The notes under the pieces were generated by a model. It had not been told where the DNA came from. It worked only from the letters and a program-made list of their open reading frames with translations, and made no database searches. Position numbers and translations under genes: made by a program. From Carthagonibacter metallireducens (GTDB lineage: Bacteria > Gemmatimonadota > Gemmatimonadetes > Palauibacterales > Palauibacteraceae), in the NCBI GenBank assembly GCA_023554445.1, contig JAMJQQ010000119.1, forward strand, positions 14,237-78,236: DNA of 64,000 bases. The letters are read 5' to 3'. Within the stretch, counting starts at the first letter, position 1, and each line of letters opens with the position of its first letter. Below, one piece after another: positions 51,640-61,539 of the stretch.

Positions 51640-52283
51640 TTCGATTGCGTGCGCCGCGCGGCACCTGCGGCCGTGGCGGCGATGGCCTGATACGGCTCGA
51701 GGAGCCGGTCTACGTACTTCCCGATCATGTCAGCCTCGATGTTCACCTGACTGCCCGATCGCAGCCGACCGACGTTCGTATGCTGGAATGTATACGGAAT
51801 GATCGCGACTTCCGCGACATCACCCTCGAGTCGATTGACTGTGAGACTGATTCCATCGATGGCGATCGAGCCGTAAAGAACCGTCAGCCTGCGGACTTCC
51901 TCCGGGAGTCTGACCCGGAGAAATACCGTCTCCCCCGCCGATTCCACCTCCGTGAGCTCGCCGGTGCCATCGACGTGACCTTGAACGATGTGTCCGCCCA
52001 TGGGGTCGCCCGCCCTTATCGCTCTCTCCAGGTTCACTTCCCGACCCGGCTCGAATGACCCCAGCGTGGTGCGAGACAGGGTCGTCCGTATCGACTCGAA
52101 CGAGAAACTCCCCTCTGCGCCGTCCACGCCGAACACGGTGTGGCAGACGCCGTCGATCGCGACGCTCTCCCCTTCTTCGAGACGGTCCGCGAAGCCCGGC
52201 GCCGAGAGACGGAATCGCATTCCCTTCTCGAATTCCTCTCGCCCGGTGATCCGACCCACGGTCTCAACCAGTCCAGTAAACAC
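51636..52283 (-). CDS. ribE: Riboflavin synthase alpha subunit
   Basis: Enzyme of 215 aa with two lumazine-binding barrels. MFTGLVETVGRI at the start, GESVAIDGVCHTV and the second-copy YGSIAIDGISLTVN and GHIVQGHVDGTGEL are the two half-site motifs. It adjoins the ribD stop directly. It converts two lumazines to riboflavin. Confidence 0.95.
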   Translation of the reverse strand: MFTGLVETVGRITGREEFEKGMRFRLSAPGFADRLEEGESVAIDGVCHTVFGVDGAEGSFSFESIRTTLSRTTLGSFEPGREVNLERAIRAGDPMGGHIVQGHVDGTGELTEVESAGETVFLRVRLPEEVRRLTVLYGSIAIDGISLTVNRLEGDVAEVAIIPYTFQHTNVGRLRSGSQVNIEADMIGKYVDRLLEPYQAIAATAAGAARRTQSK

Positions 52284-53423
52284 TCAGGCCCCCTTCAGCA
52301 CGGCTGCCAGCCGCGCGTGATTCCATTCGATCAATACGTCGTTCCCGGCCGGTCTGCTGCTCGCCAGTACCCATTCCCCGATTTCGGGATTCGTGAGGGC
52401 AGGTACTCCACCGGGTCCCATTACTCTCGGCGCGAGGTGCCAGTGAAGCCTCTGCACACGGCCTGCCGCAATCAGCGAATCGGCCATGACGGCTCCCCCT
52501 TCGCATAACACCGAGCGGAACCCCCGATCCACCAGTCTCGCGAACACTGCGTTCAGGTCCAGTCCCGGCCGCCCGGGTCCTGCGCCATCGACCGCAGCCT
52601 CACCTACCCGCTCGACCACGACTCCGGCTGCCTCGAGCCGCGCCACCTGACTCGGATCTGCGTCCTCTGCAGTGAACAGGATAAGCGGTGCCTGGTCGAC
52701 GCTGAGAACCAGCTTCGATGTAGCGGAGAGACTGGCGCGGCTGTCGAGCACTACCCGTGCCGAAACGCGTTCCGGCGCCGGCCGACTCCTGACCGTCAGG
52801 AGGGGGTCGTCCGAGCGGGCGGTCCCGGAGCCGATCAGAACCGCATCAGCGGCAGCTCGAAGTCGCATTACCTCGTGGTTCGCCTCGGGACCGCTGAGGG
52901 CGATCCTCGCACCCGGGCGTTCGGCGATCCGACCATCCAGCGAGACAGCCAGCTTCAGCGCCAGAAACGGCTCGCCGGTAGAATGCCACCATAGAAACGG
53001 AGCGTTAGCCGTCGCGGCCTCCTCGGCAAGCAACCCTGTATCCACCTGCAATCCGCCACTGCGTAACACGTCGACCCCGCCTGAAGCGGCGGGATTCGGA
53101 TCCCGGCTGGCCACGACCACACGCCGGATTCCGGACTCGAGGATCCGACGCGTGCAGGGCGGAGTCTTTCCCTGGTGCGTGCAGGGCTCCAGCGTGACGT
53201 AGAGCGTAGCGTCTTCAGCCGCCGCACCCGCCCGCGCCAGCGCTTCGACCTCAGCGTGCGAGGCTCCGAATCGCTCGTGATACCCTTCGCCCACGATTTC
53301 GCCGTCCCGACTCACGACAACCGCTCCGACTCGAGGGTTCGGCTCGACACGTCCCTCACCGCGAAGCGACAACTCGATCGCTCTGCGCATCAGGCGAACC
53401 TCGCCGGGCTCGAAGTTCGTCAT
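52284..53423 (-). CDS. ribD: Bifunctional riboflavin deaminase/reductase RibD
   Basis: Protein of 379 aa: N-terminal deaminase (zinc site HAEVEAL and PCTHQGKTPPCTRRI) and C-terminal reductase (about 145-370; LKLAVSLDGRIA and TARSDDPLLTVR). The ATG at 53423 starts 10 bp after purM. The frame also has an earlier ATG at 53468 that would overlap purM. Confidence 0.93.
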   Translation of the reverse strand: MTNFEPGEVRLMRRAIELSLRGEGRVEPNPRVGAVVVSRDGEIVGEGYHERFGASHAEVEALARAGAAAEDATLYVTLEPCTHQGKTPPCTRRILESGIRRVVVASRDPNPAASGGVDVLRSGGLQVDTGLLAEEAATANAPFLWWHSTGEPFLALKLAVSLDGRIAERPGARIALSGPEANHEVMRLRAAADAVLIGSGTARSDDPLLTVRSRPAPERVSARVVLDSRASLSATSKLVLSVDQAPLILFTAEDADPSQVARLEAAGVVVERVGEAAVDGAGPGRPGLDLNAVFARLVDRGFRSVLCEGGAVMADSLIAAGRVQRLHWHLAPRVMGPGGVPALTNPEIGEWVLASSRPAGNDVLIEWNHARLAAVLKGA

Positions 53424-53433
53424 ACGACCCGAT

Positions 53434-54492
53434 TCACGCCGAACGTACGAGTCGCACCGTGCCATCACCCGGGACGATGCGGCCGCAATCGAATCCGCCT
53501 GCCGAACGAATCCCGGAATCGTCGAGCACCGACTCGCTTCGCTCCGCCGGTACGATCACGATCATGCCGACGCCCATGTTCAGTGTTTCGTACAGATCGC
53601 TGTCGGACAGTCCGCTCTCCTCGGCCAGGAGTGAGAACAGCGCGGGTCGAGACCAGCTGTCGAGGTCGACCACGGCGTCGCACGCGGCCGGTAGAACGCG
53701 TGAGAGGTTCCCGGGGATGCCCCCTCCCGTGATGTGCGCGAGCGCTCTCACGTCACCGGCCTCGAGCACACCCCGGAGCGGCTCGAGGTACGAACGGTGG
53801 ACGCGCAGGAGGGCCTCCCCGACCATTTCACCTTCGAGTCCCGGCCACAGGTCGTTTACCCCGAGACCGAGACGCTCGAAAACGACTTTGCGCGCCAGAC
53901 TGTACCCGTTCGTGTGAAGTCCCGTCGAAGGAAGGGCTATCAGACGGTCTCCCGCCCGAACCCCTTTCCTGCCCGGAATATGGAACACGCGTCGGCCGAC
54001 AATGAACCCGGCGAGATCGTACTCACCGGGAGCATACATCCCGGGCATTTCTGCCGTCTCACCCCCGAGCAGTGCACACCCGTTGCGCCGACAGCCGCGG
54101 GCCACGCCTTCGATCACCTGAAAGGCGACGTCCTCCTCCAGCTTCCCGCAGGCAAAATAGTCCAGGAAGAAAAGGGGTTCTGCGCCTTCCGCGAGTATGT
54201 CGTTGACGCAGTGGTTCACGAGGTCCTCGCCCACCGTATCGTGAACGCCCGCGCGAGCCGCAACCAGGACCTTCGTTCCCACGCCGTCTGCGCTGGCCAC
54301 GAGTTCCGAGGCACCCGGCAGTCTGAAGCGCCCGCCGAACGATCCGAAATCGCCCTCGGCGGCAGCGGTTCGGGTGCTGGCGACCAGCTCGCCCAGTCGC
54401 CGGGTCAGGCTTTCGGCTGCGCGCAGATCTACACCCGCGTCCCGGTACGTAATGGGCTCCCCACCTGACCGGGCGTTCTCATTCGGGTTCAC
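53434..54492 (-). CDS. purM: Phosphoribosylformylglycinamidine cyclo-ligase
   Basis: AIR synthetase of 352 aa for purine synthesis. YRDAGVDLRAAE, SADGVGTKVLVA and ALLGGETAEMPGMY are the PurM-specific motifs, which exclude SelD. The GTG start overlaps the argS stop by 4 bp, and ribD follows, so it sits between argS and the rib genes. Confidence 0.95.
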   Translation of the reverse strand: MNPNENARSGGEPITYRDAGVDLRAAESLTRRLGELVASTRTAAAEGDFGSFGGRFRLPGASELVASADGVGTKVLVAARAGVHDTVGEDLVNHCVNDILAEGAEPLFFLDYFACGKLEEDVAFQVIEGVARGCRRNGCALLGGETAEMPGMYAPGEYDLAGFIVGRRVFHIPGRKGVRAGDRLIALPSTGLHTNGYSLARKVVFERLGLGVNDLWPGLEGEMVGEALLRVHRSYLEPLRGVLEAGDVRALAHITGGGIPGNLSRVLPAACDAVVDLDSWSRPALFSLLAEESGLSDSDLYETLNMGVGMIVIVPAERSESVLDDSGIRSAGGFDCGRIVPGDGTVRLVRSA

Positions 54493-56246
54493 GCGCCCTC
54501 CTCCTCAAACTCGCGGATCATTCTCTCCGGCGCCGAAAGACCGAGCAGCCTGAGTCCCTGTCGCAGCGTCACCCTGACCGCATTGGCCAGACCGAGTCGA
54601 GCCTCCCGTGCGGGTCCCTCGGCGAGAACCCTCTTTTCCGGATCCAGGTTTCCCTCGTGATACCAGCCATTGACGGCCCCCGCGAGCTGCTCGAGGTACT
54701 GGCAGACCTGGTATGGCGCCCTCGCCCGTGCCGCGGACGCGACGACCTCGGGAAATCGCAGAACGGCCTTCGCCACCTCCCGCTCCGATGGCAGCTCCAG
54801 CGCGGCAAACTCTCGCATCGGGACGGCGTGTCGGTCCGGGTCCAGGTCCGCACGTTCGAAGATCCTGCACATGCGGGCATGTGCGTACTGCACCTTGTAG
54901 ACCGGGTTCTTCTCCGAGGTATCGAGCGCGAGATCCAGGTCGAAGGCCATCGGGACCTCGGCCCTGCGCATCAGGAAGAAGTATCGGGCGACATCCGGAC
55001 CCGTCTCGTCCAGCAACTCTCGCAGGGTGACGAAGGTGCCCGCCCGCTTGCTCATCTTCACCTCTTCGCCACCGCGCATGACGGTGACCAGCTGGATGAT
55101 GATGACCTCGAGGAATTCCGGGTCCACACCCGCCGCCTCCAGCGCCGCCCGCATCCTCAGCACGTGCCCGTGGTGATCCGCGCCCCAGACGTCTATCGAG
55201 CGATCGAACTGGCGAGTCCGCTTGTCGATGTGATAGGCGATATCGGATACGAAATAGGTATGCGACCCGTCCCGCTTCACCAGCACCCGGTCCTTCTCAT
55301 CACCGAAGTCGGATGTGCGGAGCCAGAGCGCCTCGTCGTCGCGGTATGCGGACCCGGACAGTTCGAGTCGCGCCAGCAGCTCGGGAACCTCACCGCCCTC
55401 GAACAGGCGGCTCTCGGCGAACCAGTTGTCGAACCTGACGCCGAACCTGTCCAGATCGTCAGCCTGCTCGTCTCGGAGTATCGCAGCAGCTCGCGCCGCG
55501 AGGTCTGCGATGCGACCGGAATCGCCGAGAGATTCTGCGGGTTCCGCTGCATCCCCGGCCGGAGACTCGGTGCCGGGCCGGGAATTCTCACCCGACTCGG
55601 CGGCGATCCGGGAGGCGACGGCTGACAGGTACTCTCCCTGGTACCCCCCCTCCGGGACCTCCACAGTCTCGCCGCGAGCCTGTCGCATTCGCGCGTCTAC
55701 CGAGCGCCCGAGGAGTTCGATCTGCCTGCCGGCATCGTTGACGTAGTATTCTCTCTCTACCGAGTGCCCCGTCCATTCGAGCAGCGAGGCGACCGCATCG
55801 CCGATCGCCGCCCCCCGACCGTGCGCGACGTGGAGGGGTCCAGTGGGATTCGCCGAGACGAACTCGACGTTGACCCGCTCCGACGAGGCCGCCGCAGACC
55901 GTCCCCAGTCGGATCCTGCCGGGACAACGCCGGCCAGTCCTTCCCACAGGACATCATCATCCAGTCGAATGTTGAGAAACCCGGGACCCGCTACCTCCAC
56001 CGCAGCGATGCCGGACTGTCCGGTCGGGAGCATATCCGCCAGTTCCATTGCAATCTCCCGCGGCGGACGTCGAAGCGGACCCGCGAGGACGAGTGCGGCG
56101 TTCGTGGTCAGGTCCCCATGTGACGGGTCGCCCGGCCTTTCGAGGTGCGGGGTGAAGCCGTCCGGCGCACCCAGCTGGTCGACCGCATCCCTCAGCGCCC
56201 GTCGCAGTCCGTCGGGGGCAGAGACTTCATACTCAGGAGTCGTCAT
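54489..56246 (-). CDS. argS: Arginyl-tRNA synthetase
   Basis: Class I synthetase of 585 aa. HVAHG (HIGH motif) in ANPTGPLHVAHGRGAAIGD, KMSKR near the end of the core and the C-terminal DALR-type anticodon domain are present. A short low-complexity insert (about 235-270, rich in Ser, Gly, Ala and Glu) is unusual for the family. The start ATG at 56246 overlaps the FmdB-like gene by 14 bp. Confidence 0.95.
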   Translation of the reverse strand: MTTPEYEVSAPDGLRRALRDAVDQLGAPDGFTPHLERPGDPSHGDLTTNAALVLAGPLRRPPREIAMELADMLPTGQSGIAAVEVAGPGFLNIRLDDDVLWEGLAGVVPAGSDWGRSAAASSERVNVEFVSANPTGPLHVAHGRGAAIGDAVASLLEWTGHSVEREYYVNDAGRQIELLGRSVDARMRQARGETVEVPEGGYQGEYLSAVASRIAAESGENSRPGTESPAGDAAEPAESLGDSGRIADLAARAAAILRDEQADDLDRFGVRFDNWFAESRLFEGGEVPELLARLELSGSAYRDDEALWLRTSDFGDEKDRVLVKRDGSHTYFVSDIAYHIDKRTRQFDRSIDVWGADHHGHVLRMRAALEAAGVDPEFLEVIIIQLVTVMRGGEEVKMSKRAGTFVTLRELLDETGPDVARYFFLMRRAEVPMAFDLDLALDTSEKNPVYKVQYAHARMCRIFERADLDPDRHAVPMREFAALELPSEREVAKAVLRFPEVVASAARARAPYQVCQYLEQLAGAVNGWYHEGNLDPEKRVLAEGPAREARLGLANAVRVTLRQGLRLLGLSAPERMIREFEEEGA

Positions 56247-56541
56247 CACCACCGCCCGACGAATCCCCGGAACCGGTTGCGGATGACTCTCTCTTCGATC
56301 CGCCATCCTCGCCGGAGCGATTCTGCCCGTTCGAGCGCCCTCCGGACCCCGACGCCCCTCCGCCACCGTAATCGGTGGCGTAGAACCCGGGTCCCTTGAA
56401 GACCAGCCCGCCCCCCGAAGAGATCAGGCGGCGGACCTCTCCTCCACACTCCGGGCACTCCCGAATGGGATCGTCGCTGATGCGCTGCAGTCGCTCGAAT
56501 GATATTCCGCAGGAATCGCACTCATACTCGTATGTAGGCAT
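56233..56541 (-). CDS. FmdB-family zinc-ribbon protein
   Basis: Small protein of 102 aa with an N-terminal zinc ribbon (C8, C11, C29, C32), which is typical for FmdB-family regulatory proteins. It has a C-terminal tail rich in Gly and Ser (about 55-102) that is probably disordered. Function is unknown. Confidence 0.85.
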   Translation of the reverse strand: MPTYEYECDSCGISFERLQRISDDPIRECPECGGEVRRLISSGGGLVFKGPGFYATDYGGGGASGSGGRSNGQNRSGEDGGSKRESSATGSGDSSGGGDDDS

Positions 56542-56579
56542 CCTCGTCTCTCTTCCATTGCCTCCGTGGCGGCCCGGGC

Positions 56580-58157
56580 TCAGGCCTGGAACGTGCCCCA
56601 GCGATCCCTGAGCACTCCGCTGATCTCTCCGATCGTGGCCCTCGCCTTCACGGCCGCGACAATGACGGGAACCAGGTTCTCGGAAGTGCCCGCGGTCTCG
56701 TCGACCTGCCTGAGTGCCGACGTCACGGCCCCGTCGTCGCGGTCGGCTCGAACCCTCGCCAGCCGCGCAGCCTGCTCTCGACCGAGTCTGGCAAAATCAG
56801 GCTGCTCCAGTCGGGGAGGATCCGTCGGTTCCTCGTAGCAGTTCACGCCCACGACCCTTCTCTCCCCACCCTCCAGCTCCAGCTGCCATCGATACGCGGC
56901 CTGGTGAATTTCCTCGCTCATGAACGGAATCGCCCGCGCGACGTCTCCAAGCTCATCGATACGCTCGAGGTAATGCCGGGCTTTCGTCTCGAGTTCGTCC
57001 GTCAGCGACTCGACGTACCAGGAGCCTCCGAGCGGGTCCGCGGTGGAGGCGGCGCCAGATTCCTCCGCCACGATCTGCTGTGTTCGCAAAGCCAGCTTCG
57101 CCGCCGCTTCCGTCGGAAGAGAAAGCGCCTCGTCGTATCCATTCGTATGCAGCGACTGCGTTCCCCCCAGCACGGCGGCCAGTGCCTGGACGGCCACTCG
57201 CACGATGTTGTTCTCCGGTTGCTGCGCGGTGAGGGTCGACCCCCCCGTCTGCGTATGGAATCTGAGGCGAGCGCTCCGATCGGAGCCGCCGAATTCATCG
57301 CGCATCATGCGGGCCCACAGCCGCCGGGCGGCTCTGAATTTCGCTACCTCTTCGAACAGGTCGTTGTGCGCTGCGAAGAAGAAGCTCAGGCGCGGAGCGA
57401 ACCCTTCGAGGTCCAGTCCGCGAGCAAGGGCGCCGCGAACGTATTGCCGGGCATTGCCCAGCGTGAATGCGATTTCCTGCACCGCCGTGCAGCCCGCTTC
57501 GCGCATGTGGTATCCGCTGATCGATATGCTGTTCCAGCGCGGTACCTCAGCTGCACAGAATTCGAAAATGTCGGTAACCAACCGGAGGCTCGGCTCGACC
57601 GGATAAATATAGGTGCCACGTGCGACGAATTCCTTGAGAATGTCGTTCTGAACCGTGCCTGACAGATCGCTCCTCGGGATTCCGCGCGCATCCGCGACGG
57701 CCACGTACATCGATAGCAGCACCGCCGCCGTCGCGTTTATCGTCATCGAGGTGCTGACCGAGCCGAGCGGGATCCGGTCGAACAGGACCTCCATGTCGTC
57801 GATGGTGTCGATTGCCACGCCTACCCGACCGACCTCCCCCTCCGCTCGTGGATCGTCCGAATCGAGGCCCATCTGCGTGGGAAGATCGAAAGCCACGGAC
57901 AGTCCGGTCTGGCCCTGGTCGAGCAGGTACCGGAATCGGGCGTTCGTCTCCTCCGCAGTTCCGAATCCGGCGTACTGTCGCATCGTCCAGCGACGCCCGC
58001 GATACATGTCCGGGTAAACGCCGCGGGTAAACGGAAAAGCACCAGGCGCTCCCAGATCGACGGACGGATCGAAATCCGCGTCCGCCGGGTCATAGACGGC
58101 CCTGACCTCGATTCCGGACGGTGTCGTGAAAGCCTGGTTCGATCCGGCGTTCCCCAT
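56580..58157 (-). CDS. Methylmalonyl-CoA mutase large (catalytic) subunit
   Basis: Barrel subunit of 525 aa. MRQYAGFGTAEETNARFRYLL, FDLPTQMGLDSDD, RFHTQTGGSTLTAQQPENN and GGTQSLHTNGYDEAL are family motifs. The C-terminal B12-binding domain is missing, so a separate small subunit must be encoded elsewhere. It converts (R)-methylmalonyl-CoA to succinyl-CoA with adenosylcobalamin. The biotin-carrier gene ends 15 bp upstream. No mutase chaperone is seen. Confidence 0.92.
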   Translation of the reverse strand: MGNAGSNQAFTTPSGIEVRAVYDPADADFDPSVDLGAPGAFPFTRGVYPDMYRGRRWTMRQYAGFGTAEETNARFRYLLDQGQTGLSVAFDLPTQMGLDSDDPRAEGEVGRVGVAIDTIDDMEVLFDRIPLGSVSTSMTINATAAVLLSMYVAVADARGIPRSDLSGTVQNDILKEFVARGTYIYPVEPSLRLVTDIFEFCAAEVPRWNSISISGYHMREAGCTAVQEIAFTLGNARQYVRGALARGLDLEGFAPRLSFFFAAHNDLFEEVAKFRAARRLWARMMRDEFGGSDRSARLRFHTQTGGSTLTAQQPENNIVRVAVQALAAVLGGTQSLHTNGYDEALSLPTEAAAKLALRTQQIVAEESGAASTADPLGGSWYVESLTDELETKARHYLERIDELGDVARAIPFMSEEIHQAAYRWQLELEGGERRVVGVNCYEEPTDPPRLEQPDFARLGREQAARLARVRADRDDGAVTSALRQVDETAGTSENLVPVIVAAVKARATIGEISGVLRDRWGTFQA

Positions 58158-58172
58158 CGTCTCGGCCTCCCG

Positions 58173-58667
58173 CTACTCGATGACCGCGAGCAAATCGTTC
58201 CGGTCGACGGTCATACCGGGCTCGACATGGATCTCCCGGACCGTTCCCGACGCCTCGGCACTCAGCTCGTTCTCCATTTTCATCGCCTCCATGACCACGA
58301 GGCCGTCGCCGGATTGCACTTCACGCCCCACCTCGGTCTCGACCTTGACGATCAAGCCCGGCATCGGCGCTCGAATCTCGATTCTCGACTGTGTCTGAGC
58401 CGTAGAGCCTGCCAGCTCCCGGATGTGGCGAGCACGCTCGTCCTCCACCCGCAGTTCGAAAGCCCTTCCCTCGAGTTCGATCATCCATCCTTCCGCGACT
58501 CGCCTGCCGAACAGCCCTACGGAACGATCTTCGACCCGGAGGTGTCGACGATCCGTTCCGGGCAGACTGGAGAGCTCCGCCCGAATCTCATCCCCGTTGA
58601 CCCGCAGCAAGCCGTCCTCGAGCTCGATCAGTTGCTCCTGCCCCTCGACGGTCACGAAGTATTTCAA
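58173..58667 (-). CDS. Biotin carboxyl carrier subunit of acyl-CoA carboxylase
   Basis: Protein of 164 aa with a biotinyl domain at the C terminus: lysine 130 in VVMEAMKMENE. The N-terminal part is a beta-rich extension (VEGQEQLIELEDGLLRV). The TTG start at 58667 overlaps the RlmD stop (TTGA). A longer frame (58715) is possible. It carries biotin between the carboxylase subunits 60010 and 62282. Confidence 0.88.
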   Translation of the reverse strand: MKYFVTVEGQEQLIELEDGLLRVNGDEIRAELSSLPGTDRRHLRVEDRSVGLFGRRVAEGWMIELEGRAFELRVEDERARHIRELAGSTAQTQSRIEIRAPMPGLIVKVETEVGREVQSGDGLVVMEAMKMENELSAEASGTVREIHVEPGMTVDRNDLLAVIE

Positions 58668-60037
58668 GCGGCCTCCGTTTCGGTCGTGACGGCCTTGTCG
58701 GCCCGTCGCATCCACACCAGAGTCTCAACGTGCGCCGTCTGAGGAAAGGCGTCGAATCCTCTGACCGCGAGAGGGTGCCATTCGCTCGCGAGAAGTGAGA
58801 GGTCCCGGCCGAGTGTCGCCGGATCACAGCTCACGTATGCCAGGCCGCGTGCCGCGCCCGGACGCAGCAGCGCGTCCACGACCGCTCCCGACAGTCCGGC
58901 GCGAGGAGGATTCACAACTATGACATCAGCGTTCGCGAACGAGTCGGGAACGGATTCGACCCGGGCCGCTATGAACTCGAGCTGCAGTCCCTCGTCAGCG
59001 GCGGCCCTTCGACCCGAAGCGACTGAGGAGGGGTCCGACTCGACCGCGGTCACCAGCGCCCCTTCACGAGCCCACCTGATCGCCCGGGCTCCCACACCGG
59101 CGTAGAGATCGGCGATTCGAACTCCACGCCTGGGCCCTACCCACTCGTCCAGGGTACTGTCCATGGAACGGGAAACGTCCCGGTTTACCTGCAGGAAGGA
59201 CTCGGGGCCGAGCTCGAATCGGGTACCCTGCCAGCGTTCCGACAGGCTTTCCGATCCTGCCAGCACCGTCCGCGTTCCATCGTCACAGGTCTGAACGTAA
59301 GAGGCGAGAGCCGAGACGGAAGCCGCAACCGTGTCCGGACGGCCCGTCAGGTCGGACCTGCCGCCACGAACATGCAGTCCCACATTGCCATCCTCCGTGC
59401 AGCGGATCGTGACCTTGAGGTCCTGCCCGGCGGGGAGAAGACCGGCGTCGAGGCCCAGGTTCGCCCGCAGCTCAGTCAGCGCTTTTCGAACCGGCGTCTC
59501 AGCCAGAAGGCAATCATCGACATCCAGAATCGTATTCGGATCGTTCCTCGCGTGATAGCCCAGCCGTACATCCTCCGGCCCCCGACGCAGAGTGAGAGTC
59601 ACCCGGTTCCGGTAGCCGAACTCCGCACCGGAGGTGGAAACCGGAGGAAGGTCGGCCTCCAGCCCGCCAATGCGTTTGAGAGATTCGCGGATGATCGTGC
59701 GCTTGGCGTCTCTCTGAGACCCGATGTCGAGGTGCTGGAGAGCACAACCGCCGCACTGGCCGTACAGGGGGCATGGCGGGTCCCGGCGTCCGGGGCCCCG
59801 CTGTTGAATCTCGACCAATTCGGCTCGTGCCCAGCGCTTGCGGGTGCTGACGATGCGAGCTCGAACCCGGTCACCGGGCGCAGTCCGGGGAACGAAGACG
59901 ACCCGGCCGTCCGCGTCCCGACCCACACCCTCTCCCCCGGCGGCGACGGAGTCGATTGCGAGAGTCACGAATGATTGTCCCCCGCTCTGCGCGACCGATT
60001 CGAGCTCGCTCACCGGGGATCGAACGCCCGCTGCCAT
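58664..60037 (-). CDS. 23S rRNA (uracil-C5)-methyltransferase, RlmD/RumA-like
   Basis: Enzyme of 457 aa. N-terminal TRAM domain (about 20-80), Fe-S cysteines CPLYGQCGGCALQHL (about 98-112) and the SAM domain with IADLYAGVGARAIRWAREG and VVNPPRAGLSG; catalytic Cys is in SCDPATL. It overlaps the biotin carboxylase stop by 28 bp and the carrier gene by 4 bp. The rRNA target may differ from the E. coli enzyme. Confidence 0.9.
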   Translation of the reverse strand: MAAGVRSPVSELESVAQSGGQSFVTLAIDSVAAGGEGVGRDADGRVVFVPRTAPGDRVRARIVSTRKRWARAELVEIQQRGPGRRDPPCPLYGQCGGCALQHLDIGSQRDAKRTIIRESLKRIGGLEADLPPVSTSGAEFGYRNRVTLTLRRGPEDVRLGYHARNDPNTILDVDDCLLAETPVRKALTELRANLGLDAGLLPAGQDLKVTIRCTEDGNVGLHVRGGRSDLTGRPDTVAASVSALASYVQTCDDGTRTVLAGSESLSERWQGTRFELGPESFLQVNRDVSRSMDSTLDEWVGPRRGVRIADLYAGVGARAIRWAREGALVTAVESDPSSVASGRRAAADEGLQLEFIAARVESVPDSFANADVIVVNPPRAGLSGAVVDALLRPGAARGLAYVSCDPATLGRDLSLLASEWHPLAVRGFDAFPQTAHVETLVWMRRADKAVTTETEAA

Positions 60038-61521
60038 GCCGTCCGACCTTCCCGGGCTGGGGGAGGTCCAGGATCCGCCGGCGATCCGGAGGAGACCCCT
60101 CCCCGCTCCCTTCGCTCTTCCTCGAGCAGAACGGCCGCGATGGCCGCCGCCCGTTCCTGCCAGCTCGCGGCTCCGTCCGCGAGCAATTCCGGGTGTTCGT
60201 CGATGTATTGAATCGAGAACTCCCCGGCTCTGAAGTCAGGCTCATCCATCACGGCAAGATGAAAGGGCTGCGTAGTCCGGATTCCTTCGATCTGAAGCTC
60301 GCGAAGGGCACGCCGCATCCTCATGATGGCTTCCTCTCGCGTCGGAGCATGAACAACCAGCTTCGCGAGCAAAGGGTCATAGTGAAGCCCGACCTCGAAG
60401 CCTCTCGCGATTCCACCATCCCAGCGGACGCCCGGTCCGGTCGGTACGTAGAGGGACTCGATGCGACCGGTGGACGGGAAAAACCCCGCGAACGGATCCT
60501 CCCCGCTGATTCGACACTCGATCGAATGGCCCGCTGGCCAGTCCGGGTCGGCCTCGACCTCGAGCCGCGCACCGGCTGCGATTCGGATCTGCCATTGCAC
60601 CAGATCCACCCCCGTCACGAGCTCCGTGACGGGGTGCTCCACCTGGATGCGGGTATTCATTTCGAGGAAGAAGAACTGCCCGTCCTCTACCAGGAACTCA
60701 ACCGTGCCCGCGCCGACATAATCGACGGCTTCTGCGGCCGCCACGGCCACCTTCCCCATCTCCGCTCGGAGATCGGCGTTCACGGCAGGCGAGGGTGCTT
60801 CCTCGATCAGCTTCTGATGTCGCCTCTGAATCGAGCACTCCCGTTCGCCCAGGTGAATCGTGTGCCCGTGCGCATCTGCCAGAACCTGAATCTCGATGTG
60901 CCTCGGGCGCGCGAGGAACCGTTCCATGTAAACGCGCGGATCTCCAAAGGCCTGGTCGGCTTCCCGGGTCGCCGCCTCGAAGGCCCGCGGCAACTCGGAC
61001 GCTTCCTCGACCACGCGCATTCCCTTTCCCCCCCCGCCCGCAGCAGCCTTGAGCAGAATCGGGAAGCCGATGCGCGCCGCCTCCGCCCGCGCCTGATCGT
61101 CGGTCTCGATCGGACCCTCGCTGCCCGGGACGACTGGAACGCCCGCCGAGAGCATCCGCCGGCGCGCTTCCGTCTTGTCGCCCATGGCCCCTATGGCTGC
61201 CGCAGACGGTCCGATGAATAGGAAGCCGTCCTCTTCCACACGACGCGCGAATTCCGGATTTTCGGCCAGGAATCCATACCCGGGGTGAATGGCCTGCGCA
61301 TTTGACCGCCGGGCCGCATCAAGCAGCCGATCGATGTCCAGATAACTCTCACCGGCCGGCGCTGGACCGATCGGAATCGCCTCCTCGGCGGTGAGCACGT
61401 GAGGCGAGAATTCGTCCGGCTCGGAGTAGACGGCAACTGCCGATACTCCTAATTCCTGACATGCACGCACGATACGCAGTGCGATCTCACCTCGATTCGC
61501 GACCAGGACTTTCTCGAGCAT
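60010..61521 (-). CDS. Biotin carboxylase subunit of acyl-CoA carboxylase
   Basis: ATP-grasp biotin carboxylase of 503 aa. KVLVANRGEIALRIVRACQELG and GGGGKGMRVV (glycine loop), RDCSIQRRHQKLIEEAP-type GERECSIQRRHQKLIEEAPSPA region and FLEMNTRIQVEHPVTE are typical. It serves, with the carrier at 58173 and the transferase at 62282, a propionyl-CoA-type carboxylase. It starts 18 bp after the methyltransferase gene. Confidence 0.93.
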   Translation of the reverse strand: MLEKVLVANRGEIALRIVRACQELGVSAVAVYSEPDEFSPHVLTAEEAIPIGPAPAGESYLDIDRLLDAARRSNAQAIHPGYGFLAENPEFARRVEEDGFLFIGPSAAAIGAMGDKTEARRRMLSAGVPVVPGSEGPIETDDQARAEAARIGFPILLKAAAGGGGKGMRVVEEASELPRAFEAATREADQAFGDPRVYMERFLARPRHIEIQVLADAHGHTIHLGERECSIQRRHQKLIEEAPSPAVNADLRAEMGKVAVAAAEAVDYVGAGTVEFLVEDGQFFFLEMNTRIQVEHPVTELVTGVDLVQWQIRIAAGARLEVEADPDWPAGHSIECRISGEDPFAGFFPSTGRIESLYVPTGPGVRWDGGIARGFEVGLHYDPLLAKLVVHAPTREEAIMRMRRALRELQIEGIRTTQPFHLAVMDEPDFRAGEFSIQYIDEHPELLADGAASWQERAAAIAAVLLEEERRERGGVSSGSPADPGPPPAREGRTAWQRAFDPR

Positions 61522-61539
61522 TCTGCCTCCGGATCCCCT

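Noticed and set aside
53434..54492. SelD (selenophosphate synthetase) reading of the AIR-synthetase-like gene
   Set aside because: Motifs YRDAGVDL and GGETAEMPGMY are PurM specific, and it sits beside argS and ribD.
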